A DNA stretch of 64,000 nucleotides from Parahalioglobus pacificus. GTDB taxonomy: Bacteria > Pseudomonadota > Gammaproteobacteria > Pseudomonadales > Halieaceae. Below are positions 1-8,396 of this stretch, one piece after another (the first letter of the stretch is position 1; each line of letters begins with the position of its first letter). The notes under the pieces were generated by a model. It did not search any database, was not told the DNA's origin, and saw only the letters and a list, made by a program, of their open reading frames with translations. Position numbers and translations under genes: made by a program. The stretch lies in assembly GCF_014652275.1 (NCBI RefSeq), contig NZ_BMYM01000001.1, positions 1,426,001 to 1,490,000 of the forward strand. The letters are read 5' to 3'.

Positions 1-1064
1 ATGCCTGCCCAGCGCAGGGCATAGACCCCATGAGGCAGTTTTAAAACCGGGCCATGCTCCGCGGTGTAGAGTGTCTCGTTGAATGTCCAGCGCAGCGACC
101 TCCAGAGGCTGACCGTCACCGGCAGGTCGCGCTGCTCCAGCGTGTGCCAGCGGCCATCAAGGCGATAGCGGTTATCATCATCGGGATCGATAACCAGCTG
201 GTAGATATCGATCAGGTCGGGACGATTCACCGTATTCGACCAACCCAAATGCGCGTTGTGGCCGTGCAGAATGAGCGGGCTACCTGGGAAGGTCGCCCCC
301 GCCATGTCCCAGCCCTCCTCCGACTTCAGCCGCGCCTCGTACCAGGCAACCGGGCCCGTAAGCGGCTGGTGGGAATTCACCAGTAGCCGTGTATGACCGT
401 CGCTGGAGCGACTCGGAGCAATTGCAACACCCTGGCTGCCGACTTCAGGCTGAGGCTCAGCGGTAAACGTCAGAGCTTCCTCGCCGTGGACGGCGAGCTG
501 GCGAGGTTCACTACCGTCAAACAACTCGCCGACGGTTTCATCAAAGCCGTAGAAAAACGGTGTTTTAAAGACAAAGCCTGCAACCACATCCTTGCCGCTA
601 ATGGGCACCGCAAAAGGCAAGGCTTTGTCGGGGTTCTGCGCTGCATACAGGTTGTAACCGTCTGCGTAGGCGTCGGCGATACGCCGTGTGCTGGGTTTGA
701 GGCTATCGTATCCGGCATCAACGGCCTCCCAGACACCCATGAGCCCAACGAGGTAATCCGTGACCGCAGCATCGGCCCCTTTGACGGCGGCCAGCTTGCC
801 GCGGGTTGCCAGTACCACCTCTTGCTGTGTCGCGAAATCATCCTCGGCGTGGGCGTAAGCCAGGCCGAAGGCGGTAGCTGCATCCGTTTTGCCGTAGATG
901 TGAGGCACCCCGTAATCATCGCGATACACAGTGACTTGATAGTTCTGGCCTGCGGCAATCAGGGCCTGCCAATCGGGCGAAGGGGCAAGGTTTGCAAGAA
1001 ATTGCATAACCACCCACGTTACGGCCAAAACCGCGGCGAACAGCGCGATGCGAAGTGCTTTCAT
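1..1064 (-). CDS. Penicillin acylase family hydrolase (partial, 3' end outside window)
   Basis: The first 354 residues of a longer protein are present; the gene leaves the window at base 1. It begins at an ATG (1062-1064) with an N-terminal hydrophobic segment (MKALRIALFAAVLAV), so it is probably exported. The order of motifs is that of N-terminal nucleophile acylases: RDDYGVPHIYG, then GLAYAHAEDDF, then a Gly-Ser junction at about residue 210 (VGSQGVAIAPSRSSDG) where family members self-cleave to expose the catalytic Ser, followed by NSHQP. The usual GSN is GSQ here. Relatives (penicillin, aculeacin and acyl-homoserine-lactone acylases) hydrolyse amide-linked acyl chains in the periplasm; the substrate cannot be told from this fragment. 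It starts 4 nt after the stop of the PhyH-like gene, so the two are almost certainly co-transcribed. Confidence 0.85.
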   Translation of the reverse strand, partial: MKALRIALFAAVLAVTWVVMQFLANLAPSPDWQALIAAGQNYQVTVYRDDYGVPHIYGKTDAATAFGLAYAHAEDDFATQQEVVLATRGKLAAVKGADAAVTDYLVGLMGVWEAVDAGYDSLKPSTRRIADAYADGYNLYAAQNPDKALPFAVPISGKDVVAGFVFKTPFFYGFDETVGELFDGSEPRQLAVHGEEALTFTAEPQPEVGSQGVAIAPSRSSDGHTRLLVNSHQPLTGPVAWYEARLKSEEGWDMAGATFPGSPLILHGHNAHLGWSNTVNRPDLIDIYQLVIDPDDDNRYRLDGRWHTLEQRDLPVTVSLWRSLRWTFNETLYTAEHGPVLKLPHGVYALRWAG

Positions 1065-1068
1065 GGTG

Positions 1069-1950
1069 CTAGAAGAGGTTGGGATAGTCGCGCCAGTAAT
1101 ACTGGTAACGCGTACTCTGCCAATCGTTGTAGATACTGTCCCAGTCCAGCCCGTCAATACGCCAGCCGTGGTGCGGCTCCAGATTGGTAGAGAACACCGG
1201 CGCACCATAGTCGCAGAAGCGCGTGTCAACGCTCAGGCGCGCATGCGCTTCGGCGGTATTTGGCTGCGCCTTGTGGACACAGGCTGAGTGGAAAATCAGT
1301 ACGTCGCCGCAGGCATAATCCGACACATGCCACTCGTGCTCATCGTCATAAATCTCACACTGAACACCGCCCACACCGGTCGCTTCAAGCACCGGGCGAA
1401 CACCGCGGCGGTGAGAGCGCGGCAACACGGTCACGCGCCCCATGGTGTCATCAACATCGTGCAGCGCCACCCAGATACCGGCCATGGTTGGACCGGCGTG
1501 ATGTGAGTGTGCGTCTTGATGAGGGGGTGTTTCAAAACCGAGCTTCTTCGGTGTGGCGATGCGCGCCATCTTCATGGGATACACAAAGGGATTCTCGCCT
1601 GCCACCAGTTGCATCAGTCGGCGCAGCTCGGGCTGATGGAAAAACGTGTGAAAGCTCTCTAACCGCTGAATGCGTGGATACACACTGTCCCACACCTCAT
1701 CCGTCTCAAAGAACGGCTGACCATTCAGCACCGGTAGCTGCGTGCCCGGATCGCGAACGATGTGCGGCGCCAATTGCTGCAGCAGTTGCTCCAGCAGATC
1801 GTTGCACAGTGTGGGATCAACGCCGCCTTTGATGAAGAGATAGCCCAGCTCATCGAAGCGGGCCTGCAGCACCTCTCGGGGTTCGTCTACCTGCGACACC
1901 ACATAGGGTCGAATACGATCACCCCGTGGCGCCTTCTGCTGAAGGGTCAT
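1069..1950 (-). CDS. Phytanoyl-CoA dioxygenase (PhyH) family oxygenase
   Basis: A 293-residue protein with the pattern of non-haem Fe(II)/2-oxoglutarate oxygenases of the PhyH family. The facial triad is visible: His144 and Asp146 in PPHQDAH, and His226 in SACVHKAQPN, followed by RLSVDTR, whose Arg is the usual 2-oxoglutarate ligand. Family members hydroxylate lipids, acyl-CoAs, betaine-like compounds or secondary metabolites. The substrate is unknown; lack of a signal peptide suggests a cytosolic enzyme. It sits 7 nt downstream of the small membrane protein gene and 4 nt upstream of the acylase gene, so all three form one minus-strand unit. No strong Shine-Dalgarno sequence precedes its ATG, in keeping with translational coupling to the upstream gene. 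Confidence 0.85.
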   Translation of the reverse strand: MTLQQKAPRGDRIRPYVVSQVDEPREVLQARFDELGYLFIKGGVDPTLCNDLLEQLLQQLAPHIVRDPGTQLPVLNGQPFFETDEVWDSVYPRIQRLESFHTFFHQPELRRLMQLVAGENPFVYPMKMARIATPKKLGFETPPHQDAHSHHAGPTMAGIWVALHDVDDTMGRVTVLPRSHRRGVRPVLEATGVGGVQCEIYDDEHEWHVSDYACGDVLIFHSACVHKAQPNTAEAHARLSVDTRFCDYGAPVFSTNLEPHHGWRIDGLDWDSIYNDWQSTRYQYYWRDYPNLF

Positions 1951-1957
1951 CGCGCGC

Positions 1958-2392
1958 TTAGCTCAGCCAATGGCGCGTATTGGCATTGCGCGCAATCATG
2001 ACCAGTGCCACTGCAATGATGGTGACCAGCGCGGGCATCACCGCGGCCTGCACCCCCATGACCTGCAAGGTGTCGCTCATCAAGAAGGTGTAACTCTGCT
2101 GGGCGAGCACCGCGAATAGCGACAGCCACAGGAACAACAAACTCCATACCTTGCGCAAGACCAAGCCCAAGGCACCCAGTACGCCGCCAAACACAGCGAT
2201 GGCAAAGGCAATGAGTACCCATTGAGGCATGCTCTCAAGCAGGGCCTGCTGGGCCTCAGGCAATTCGGCAATCATCTCTGGCGTCATTGAGATTTGCATC
2301 ACAAAGGCCGCCACCCCCAGCAAGTTCCATACAACGGCCAGCGCAGCCGTTACGATAAACCAGCGCGGCACGGGTTTCTTTTCTGCCAGCAC
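1958..2392 (-). CDS. Small four-helix integral membrane protein, unknown function
   Basis: A 144-residue protein with four predicted transmembrane segments, judged by eye: about residues 11-33, 60-80, 83-104 and 112-137. The start is a GTG at 2392 preceded by a purine-rich stretch (GGGGGAAAG) at suitable distance. I do not recognise the family. It is the first gene of the three-gene minus-strand unit with the PhyH-like oxygenase and the acylase. Confidence 0.75.
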   Translation of the reverse strand: MLAEKKPVPRWFIVTAALAVVWNLLGVAAFVMQISMTPEMIAELPEAQQALLESMPQWVLIAFAIAVFGGVLGALGLVLRKVWSLLFLWLSLFAVLAQQSYTFLMSDTLQVMGVQAAVMPALVTIIAVALVMIARNANTRHWLS

Positions 2393-2439
2393 GACTTTCC
2401 CCCTCGAGGCGACTATCTGCCCCTTTGAATCTGTGCGGC

Positions 2440-2469
2440 AGTGTATGGGCTATCAAAGTCCACATACAA
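2440..2469 (-). promoter_or_regulatory. Candidate sigma-70 promoter for the membrane protein-PhyH-acylase unit
   Basis: On the minus strand TTGTAT (2464-2469) and TACACT (2440-2445) are separated by 18 nt. Each matches 4 of 6 consensus bases. The -10 lies about 48 nt before the GTG start at 2392. The divergent gene at 2527 has a good -10 (TATACT, 2495-2500) but no clear -35. Confidence 0.35.
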
Positions 2470-2526
2470 GCACCGCGGCGTCATATCCACACGCTATACT
2501 GCGCTCTTTGTACCAGGTGAACCGCC

Positions 2527-3351
2527 ATGCTGAAAAAACTGCTGCTGTTACCGCTTCTTCTCATCGTTGTGGCCACCGTGGGCCTAAATCTTTGGGGGCT
2601 CTCCCATCAGGGCACACATGAGCCCGGAAGCGATGCCAACATCAACCCCGACGCTAATCGCGTAGTGGTGGTGTTCGGTGCTACAGGATCCGTTGGTGAC
2701 AGCTTGCTGAAAACCGCTATGGCAGCCCCCCAGGTAGAGGAAGTCCATGTTGTGACTCGGCGCACCTCTCCCCGCATTGATGCCGGAGTCGCCAGCGGCC
2801 GCATCACCCTGCACATGCACAGCGACTTCACAGACTACACCGCATTAGAGCAAGTACTGCGCAAAACCAATACAGTGGTGTGGGGGCTGGGGACCACCTC
2901 CATAGGCATGGATGATGACACCTATACGCGTATCCACGTAGATTTTCCCATGGCGTTTATCCGCGATTGGCTAACCTACGCACAGACTGTGCCGCGCTCT
3001 TTCCACTTCGTCACCGGCATGGGCACCGACCCCGAGGGCGATCAGCACTGGGCCCGGGAAAAGGGTCGCACCGAACGCGAGATGGCAAGGTACGCTATGG
3101 GTAACCAACTGCGCACATTCAGCTATCGCTCGGGTTTCATTCAGCCGGCCAGCGACACAATTAATGCCGGACATACTTTGCTGATGTGGCTTTCGCGGCC
3201 TGGGTACCTTGCGGTCACCGGCGAAGAGTTAGGTGAGTCAATGCTGGAGATCTCCGCGCGCGTGGATGAGTTGCCCAATGGCAGCTTGATCGATAACGCC
3301 GATACCGTTGCCTATGCCCAGGCCTACCAACAGCGCATGAATACGCCTTAG
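2527..3351 (+). CDS. Membrane-anchored NAD(P)-binding Rossmann-fold protein (atypical SDR / NmrA-like)
   Basis: A 274-residue protein whose first 25 residues form a hydrophobic anchor or signal (MLKKLLLLPLLLIVVATVGL). Next come VVVVFGATGSVGDSL, a GxTGxxG dinucleotide-binding loop, and a Rossmann-like alternation through about residue 200 (VVTRRTSP, VWGLGTTS, FHFVTGMGTD). This resembles the NAD(P)H-binding (NmrA/YwnB-like) family more than classical SDRs, because no Tyr-x3-Lys pair is evident. The substrate is unknown. It starts with ATG after AGGTGA. It stands alone between the divergent minus-strand unit and sppA. Confidence 0.7.
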   Translation: MLKKLLLLPLLLIVVATVGLNLWGLSHQGTHEPGSDANINPDANRVVVVFGATGSVGDSLLKTAMAAPQVEEVHVVTRRTSPRIDAGVASGRITLHMHSDFTDYTALEQVLRKTNTVVWGLGTTSIGMDDDTYTRIHVDFPMAFIRDWLTYAQTVPRSFHFVTGMGTDPEGDQHWAREKGRTEREMARYAMGNQLRTFSYRSGFIQPASDTINAGHTLLMWLSRPGYLAVTGEELGESMLEISARVDELPNGSLIDNADTVAYAQAYQQRMNTP

Positions 3352-3664
3352 CAACACACAGCCGTAGTAAAAGTCCACGCATGTAGAGCGATGCGACGCG
3401 ACACGCAGGTTCGAACGCTTGAGTAAGCTATCAGGTAGCGCTGAACTAGGGCACATCGCAACCCATGCGCTCTGGCGGCAATGAGACAGCACTGTAGGCT
3501 GCGAGCGCCGCACGTGATCGCAAATACACTCAGAAAGTTTCGCCCGGTACGGCCGTTACTTAATTGACGTCTGCCCCATCAGGCGCTCCGGTCATCGCAT
3601 TGGCCGGCATCGCTGCGATTTAGAGTTATACTCTGCGCTAGTTTTTCAAATTCAGGAGATGGCA
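3352..3664. other. Intergenic region before sppA
   Basis: No convincing gene here. Near its right end TATACT (3627-3632) is a good -10 element for sppA, but no -35 hexamer is found at 16-18 nt (TTGGCC lies 21 nt upstream). The -10 context (TATACT followed by CTGCGCT) resembles that before the gene at 2527. AGGAG at 3654-3658 is the ribosome binding site for sppA. Confidence 0.4.
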
Positions 3665-5497
3665 GTGAAAGGATTCTTCAGCAAACTGGGCGCTTTTCTT
3701 ACCGGCGTTAGAGTCTGGACGATAAATATTTTTACCCTGGTGTTTATCGTATACCTAGTGGGTGTCGTGGTGTACCTGGTAAACCAGATGCCCGAGACTG
3801 TAGACCCCACCGGCAAAGTATTAATCATCGATCCGGAAGCGTTGGTGCTGGATCAGGAAATCTTCCCGGATGGCTTCGAATTTCCCTTTGCCTTGGAGAC
3901 TGAAGAACAACTTCAGACGCGCGACCTGATCAAGCTAATTCGCAGTGCTGCAGAGGACGACCGACTGGCTGGCGTTCTCCTCGACTTCAGCGGCACTTCC
4001 TTTGCAGGCATCAGTACCGCCATGCAAGTCGCTGAGGAACTCTCAGCAATCAAGGCCAGCGGCAAGCCCGTTATTGCTTACAGTCAGGCGCTCAGCACCG
4101 CTTCCTATCTGCAAGCGGCGCAGGCAGATGAAATCTTCGTCCACCCATCTGGCGCTGTCGCCATCACCGGTATCGGCGGTTATCGCGATTACACGCGCGA
4201 ACTTACCGACAAGCTCAAGATCACGATTCATAATTACAGTCAGGGTGACTATAAGTCTGCCGTTGAAGGCCTGACCCGCAACGACATGTCTGAGCCTGAC
4301 AAGGAGCAACGCCGCGCACTGTATGATCCATTGTGGCAAAACCTAAAAGCCAACATGGCCAATGCCCGCGGGGTAGATACGTCTCTTTTCCAGACGCTGG
4401 CCGACGAACACAGTCTGCCCTTGGTTGCAGAAGCCGGCTATAGCAACCTGAAATTTGCTGAAGAAAACGGCCTGATTGACGGCACAAAAACCTTCTATGA
4501 CATCCGTAGCTACATGATCGAGCGCTTCGGCGCCGACACCAGCGAAGGGGTTGAGACGGAGACCTACCCGCATATTAGCTGGCAAGCCTACTTGGCGCAG
4601 CAGCAACCACTTATCCCCTCCCCCACAACAGAAGATGCAGTTGCCGTGGTGTTTGTGCAGGGTGGCATTCAGGAGGGCCCCGAAGGACCCGGCGTTGCAG
4701 GCTCTGACGATATTGCATCACAACTGCGGCGTGCACACGAGGCGGACAACACGCGTGCGGTGGTATTGCGGGTTAACAGTCCCGGCGGTTCAATCGTAGC
4801 CAGCGACATTATTCGCAGCGAATTTGCGGCCGCCAAAGCCAAAGGCCTGCCGGTCGTTGTATCCATGGGCGATGTCGCCGCGTCGGGGGGCGTGTGGGTG
4901 AGCATGCCGGCTGACCGTATTTTTGCGGAGCCAGCCACGATTACGGGATCAATCGGCGTTGCCGTGGCCTTCCCTACCGTGGAAAACAGCCTCGACTATC
5001 TCGGCATTCATCTCGATGGACTCGCGACCAGCGAGCACGCAGGCTGGTCACCACTGATGCCCGTCAGTGAAAAGTTGGATGCTTTATTCGCACGCTGGGC
5101 CTCAGGCGCCTATGACCACTTTGTCAGCAGCGTGGCCAATGCGCGAGAAAAAGATCCCGAGTACATTCGCTCGATCGCGGGAGGGCGTGTTTGGTTGGCA
5201 CCGGATGCCTTGGAACGCGGCTTAATCGACGACTTCGGCACACTGGATGATGCCGTCGCCTTCGCGGCAAAGCAGGCCGGGCTGGAGAAGGACGCCTATG
5301 ATGTCAGCTACGTCACAAAGCCCGTTTCGCCAGCAGTATTATTCCTGCAACAGCTGGATCTCAGCGGGCAGGTGAGCGTGAACGGTAACTTGCAAAGCCT
5401 GGCAGAAGCCATCACTGATACCTTGCGCGGGCTGCAGGGTCTCAATGCACCCAAAGCGACCGTCATGTGCACGGACTGCATATTTGATTTCCAATAG
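3665..5497 (+). CDS. sppA: Signal peptide peptidase SppA (protease IV), 67-kDa type
   Basis: Long-form SppA, a membrane-bound Ser/Lys-dyad protease that degrades cleaved signal peptides in the periplasmic leaflet. An N-terminal transmembrane segment (about residues 16-40, TINIFTLVFIVYLVGVVVY) is followed by two tandem ClpP-like S49 domains. The general-base Lys is in GDYKSAVE (about residue 197) of the first domain, and the nucleophilic Ser in DVAASGGVW (about residue 407) of the second; E. coli SppA has K209 and S409 and is 618 residues long. I choose the GTG at 3665 because AGGAG (3654-3658) is 6 nt upstream of it, whereas the in-frame ATG at 3659 directly abuts that ribosome binding site. 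Followed by a structured intergenic region with a terminator-like hairpin. Confidence 0.95.
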   Translation: MKGFFSKLGAFLTGVRVWTINIFTLVFIVYLVGVVVYLVNQMPETVDPTGKVLIIDPEALVLDQEIFPDGFEFPFALETEEQLQTRDLIKLIRSAAEDDRLAGVLLDFSGTSFAGISTAMQVAEELSAIKASGKPVIAYSQALSTASYLQAAQADEIFVHPSGAVAITGIGGYRDYTRELTDKLKITIHNYSQGDYKSAVEGLTRNDMSEPDKEQRRALYDPLWQNLKANMANARGVDTSLFQTLADEHSLPLVAEAGYSNLKFAEENGLIDGTKTFYDIRSYMIERFGADTSEGVETETYPHISWQAYLAQQQPLIPSPTTEDAVAVVFVQGGIQEGPEGPGVAGSDDIASQLRRAHEADNTRAVVLRVNSPGGSIVASDIIRSEFAAAKAKGLPVVVSMGDVAASGGVWVSMPADRIFAEPATITGSIGVAVAFPTVENSLDYLGIHLDGLATSEHAGWSPLMPVSEKLDALFARWASGAYDHFVSSVANAREKDPEYIRSIAGGRVWLAPDALERGLIDDFGTLDDAVAFAAKQAGLEKDAYDVSYVTKPVSPAVLFLQQLDLSGQVSVNGNLQSLAEAITDTLRGLQGLNAPKATVMCTDCIFDFQ

Positions 5498-5801
5498 GCG
5501 CTCGACAGTCAGAAGCACTCGCCTCACGTGATACTTTTATCGGTTGCGAGGTACACGTCTCGCAATTTCTTAACGGCGCGAACCCCGATTGTGTTGGCGA
5601 GCAATACTCGCCAACCAGCCTAAACGCGATCACTTGCACCTGCTTGTCGGGTGCTTGTCTGATCAGTACCAGTGGCAGCGCACGCCGATATCGGTGGCGT
5701 CCAGCATTCGTACAGACTACCGGCTCGCGTAGCCGTCAAACAAATAAACCGCTGGGTGCACCCAGCCGTAAGTCTCCCGTGATCATTCTAGGAGAACACC
5801 G
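5498..5801. other. Hairpin-rich intergenic region between sppA and cytochrome c
   Basis: No gene seen. Besides the terminator-like hairpin it holds GTTGGCGAG/CTCGCCAAC (5593-5615, 9-bp stem, 5-nt loop, no T-run), GCACC/GGTGC with a 9-nt loop (about 5636-5654), CGGCT/AGCCG (5721-5735) and the perfect 16-nt palindrome GCTGGGTGCACCCAGC (5751-5766). The palindrome ends 24 nt before the AGGAGA ribosome binding site (5790-5795) of the cytochrome gene. Confidence 0.55.
5544..5571 (+). terminator. Terminator-like hairpin after sppA
   Basis: Perfect 7-bp inverted repeat TTGCGAG (5544-5550) / CTCGCAA (5559-5565) with an 8-nt loop, followed by TTTCTT. It lies 47 nt after the sppA stop. The stem is short and the T-run interrupted, so termination strength is uncertain. 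Confidence 0.5.
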
Positions 5802-6236
5802 TTGAATCCCGCAAACGTCGCTATTCTGGCATTCGCCGCATTCGCCATAGGTTTTCCGATCTGGGCCATGCAAAACAATGATTTCGACGGCAGGGACAAT
5901 CATGGCTGTTCCGGTGCCTGCTATGAGGAATGGAAAGAGGAAACCGGTGGTGTGGTTGCCATGGCACAGGCACAGGTCGCTGCCAAAGCGGCGGCATCAC
6001 CGGTCGAGTTAGGCAAGATGGCCTACACCGGCTGCATCGCTTGCCACGGTGCAGGGGGTGAAGGTGGCGTAGGGCCTCAATTGTCGGGTCAGAGCGCGGA
6101 CATGGTCGCGGGCAAGTTACTTCAGTACAAGGCAGGCGAAACGATTGGCAACCAGAGCGCGCTGATGTGGAGCCAAGCCGCACAGTTAAGCGACGCGGAC
6201 ATCGATAATCTCGCAGCATTCGTCGATAGCCTCTGA
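5802..6236 (+). CDS. Class I cytochrome c, membrane-anchored or periplasmic
   Basis: A 144-residue protein with an N-terminal hydrophobic stretch (VAILAFAAFAIGFPIWAM) that directs it to the periplasm, either as anchor or signal. A single haem-binding motif CIACH lies near residue 75 (TGCIACHGAGGEGGVGPQLSG); the probable distal Met is in QSALMW. The fold and length fit small c-type cytochromes of the c5/c553 kind, electron carriers for terminal oxidases. A CSGAC (CxxxC) pair near residue 34 lacks a following His and is unlikely to bind haem. The start is TTG, selected because AGGAGA is 6 nt upstream and no ATG or GTG is suitably placed. Confidence 0.85.
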   Translation: MNPANVAILAFAAFAIGFPIWAMQNNDFDGRDNHGCSGACYEEWKEETGGVVAMAQAQVAAKAAASPVELGKMAYTGCIACHGAGGEGGVGPQLSGQSADMVAGKLLQYKAGETIGNQSALMWSQAAQLSDADIDNLAAFVDSL

Positions 6237-6666
6237 AGCACCGGCATCGATGAACTGAAGCTAACCCAGAACCATGTTCTGTGGGTTCAAGACAGTGCTT
6301 AACCGTGGATGCGCCGCGCGGTCGGTTTTTTGCCTTGGCCGCCTGCACTGAAGCTAGGCCCATTCCGGCTCTGCGCAAATCTACGCTGTCCGCATCTATG
6401 GCGTGCTTGCGCCATCTCGAAAGTAGTCTCCAAATGCAGGTCGGCGGCAGCAACTGGAGGGTACTGATGGTCTCGATGGCGTCCATAGTATCCATATCGT
6501 CGATAAGAGTGATCCTCAAGTCAGACAACCGCGTAGTTACATTGAGTACTTGACCAGTATTTTAGCGGCACCTCGATGTACAACTTACCTTTTTATAGCT
6601 CCGAATCGGCTCGGCGGGTTAACGGTGCCTGATCTCGCGGCATTATTCGCCGGATTCCGGGTCGCG
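6237..6666. other. Intergenic region before the methyltransferase
   Basis: Apart from the possible terminator there is no supported gene. A 90-codon plus-strand reading frame (6281-6553) has no ribosome binding site, unusual composition and no recognisable domain. No convincing promoter pair was found. Confidence 0.4.
6301..6331 (+). terminator. Possible terminator after cytochrome c
   Basis: AACCG (6301-6305) can pair with CGGTT (6323-6327), with CCGC/GCGG nested in the loop, followed by TTTT. Stem pairing is modest. A second, bulged inverted repeat without T-run (6263-6287, AACCCAGAAC against GTTCTGTGGGTT) lies just upstream. Confidence 0.35.
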
Positions 6667-7395
6667 GTGAGATTGCTGGCACTTACTGTTTTTGGGTTAC
6701 TCCTAGCTGGCGCGGCCTTCCTCGTTACAACGCCGGATGACACACAGGAAGCGGACTCTCCCTACACCGCTATCGCGCCCACTCGTGACGGCACGGGCCG
6801 CGTTTACATGGACCGGGAAATTGCCCAGGTCATGGGCCATCTGGGCGCAGGCTGGCTGGAACGTTCGACCCGTGAGCAGGAAGAGCGCACCGATCTCTTG
6901 TTGAAGATGCTGGAGCTCGAGCCCGCTGACACAGTGCTGGACCTGGGTGCAGGCACGGGTTACTTCAGCTTCCCCATGGCCCAGCAAGTGCCACAGGGCG
7001 AGGTCATTGCGCTGGATATACAGCCGGAGATGCTCGCCATCATCGACAAGCGCAAGGCCAGTGACGGCGTGACTAACATCATCCCCACGCTGGGCGAACC
7101 CTGTGACCCCGGGCTTGCCGCGGCCACAGTAGACGTGGTTCTGATGGTTGACGCCTACCACGAGTTCAGCTGCCCGCTTGAAGTTATGCGCTCTGTGGTG
7201 ACGGCGCTCAAGCCAGAGGGTCGCATCGTATTGGTGGAATACCGCGCCGATGATCCCTCTGTACCCATCAAGCCATTGCACACGATGACCGTGGAGCAGG
7301 CCACACGAGAGATGGAGGCCGTGGGCCTTGTGCTGCAACGGGTGGACAATCGCCTACCCATGCAGCACGTGATGGAGTTTGTCCGTCCGGACTAG
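6667..7395 (+). CDS. Class I SAM-dependent methyltransferase with N-terminal export/anchor segment
   Basis: The core is a class I methyltransferase: motif I VLDLGAGTGYFS, motif II-like EVIALDIQPEML, motif IV VVLMVDAYHEF and a late EGRIVLVEYR strand. Before it, a hydrophobic segment (VRLLALTVFGLLLAGAAFL) looks like a signal peptide or membrane anchor, which suggests a periplasmic or membrane-facing enzyme, an unusual location for a SAM-dependent protein. The start is uncertain: GTG at 6667 puts the hydrophobic segment at the N-terminus, but no strong ribosome binding site precedes it. The frame is open back to 6550. The stop overlaps the stop of the convergent dehydrogenase by 4 nt (shared CTAG). 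Substrate unknown. Confidence 0.8.
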   Translation: MRLLALTVFGLLLAGAAFLVTTPDDTQEADSPYTAIAPTRDGTGRVYMDREIAQVMGHLGAGWLERSTREQEERTDLLLKMLELEPADTVLDLGAGTGYFSFPMAQQVPQGEVIALDIQPEMLAIIDKRKASDGVTNIIPTLGEPCDPGLAAATVDVVLMVDAYHEFSCPLEVMRSVVTALKPEGRIVLVEYRADDPSVPIKPLHTMTVEQATREMEAVGLVLQRVDNRLPMQHVMEFVRPD

Positions 7396-8396
7396 ATCTC
7401 CACGCAGATCTTGCCAAAGTGCTTGTGCGCTTCCTGATGCCGAAAGGCATCTGCCAACTCCGCCAGCGGAAACTGAATGTCTACCACGGGTTGCAGGTTG
7501 TTGGCCTCGACCGCGGCGATCATGTCCGCCTGCTGCTGCTGGCTACCTACAGTGATACCGCTGATCCGCGCGTTCTTCTGGAACAGCTCAGTAGTGGGCA
7601 CCTCTCCGGCAAACCCTGTCAGCACGCCGATCATGCTGACACAGCCCCCGAAAGCCACCGCACGCACCGACTGTGGCACTGTGGCGGGGCCGCCGACTTC
7701 AACGACAAGATCGACACCGCGCCCACCGGTGATTTCCAGTGCCTTGTCGCCCCAGTTTTCCACCTGCCGGTAGTTAATCAAGTGCTGCGCACCCAGCTCA
7801 CTCATTCGGGCCAGCTTCTCGTCGGATGATGAGGTGGCGATCACGTTGCAACCCATCATGCGGGCGAACTGAAGGGCAAAGATGGAGACACCGCCGCTGC
7901 CCTGAACCAACACCCAGTCACCGGGGCGAAGGTGGGTTTCCACCATCATGGCGCGCCAGGCAGTGAGCCCTGCGCAGGTCAGGGTGGATGCTGCGGCAAA
8001 ATCCAGATTCGACGGCATACGACTGAAGTGCGACGCGGGGCGAGTCACCGTTTGCGCGGCAAACCCCTGGGCCATATCACCGGGCACGCCCTGAACGCTG
8101 CTGAAGTCAGGCCTACCCGCAGGCCAGTGCGGAAAGAAGTAACTCAACACACGATCACCCACCGCGAAGGCGCTCACGCCCTCTCCTACCGCGGTCACCG
8201 TGCCGGCACCATCGGACATGGGGATACGTCCGTCCTCAACCGGAATGAGGCCCGCGACCACCGCGTAATCGTGGAAGTTGAGCGAGCTGGCTTTTACTTC
8301 CACCTGTATTTCACCGGGGCCTGGCGCCACAGGCTCGATATCAGTCATGACCAGGTTATCCAGTCCACCCGGGGCTTTGAGGGTCATCGCCTTCAT
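7392..8396 (-). CDS. Zinc-independent MDR family NAD(P)H:quinone oxidoreductase-like enzyme
   Basis: A 334-residue medium-chain dehydrogenase/reductase. A GroES-like N-domain (SSLNFHDYAVVAGLIP, GAGTVTAVGEGV) is followed by a Rossmann domain with GSGGVSIFALQFARMMG, the nucleotide-binding signature of quinone oxidoreductase/crotonase-type MDRs; structural-zinc cysteines are absent. It likely reduces enals or quinones with NADPH, or oxidises an alcohol. The start is ATG at 8394-8396 with AAGGAG upstream; the frame extends 38 codons further without support. Convergent with the methyltransferase gene, sharing the last 4 nt. Confidence 0.88.
   Translation of the reverse strand: MKAMTLKAPGGLDNLVMTDIEPVAPGPGEIQVEVKASSLNFHDYAVVAGLIPVEDGRIPMSDGAGTVTAVGEGVSAFAVGDRVLSYFFPHWPAGRPDFSSVQGVPGDMAQGFAAQTVTRPASHFSRMPSNLDFAAASTLTCAGLTAWRAMMVETHLRPGDWVLVQGSGGVSIFALQFARMMGCNVIATSSSDEKLARMSELGAQHLINYRQVENWGDKALEITGGRGVDLVVEVGGPATVPQSVRAVAFGGCVSMIGVLTGFAGEVPTTELFQKNARISGITVGSQQQQADMIAAVEANNLQPVVDIQFPLAELADAFRHQEAHKHFGKICVEI

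Noticed and set aside
1-1064. Specific call as acyl-homoserine-lactone acylase
   Set aside because: Only the first third or so of the protein is visible and substrate specificity cannot be read from it.
6281-6553. 90-codon plus-strand reading frame after cytochrome c
   Set aside because: No ribosome binding site, starts inside a bulged hairpin, and no recognisable protein features.
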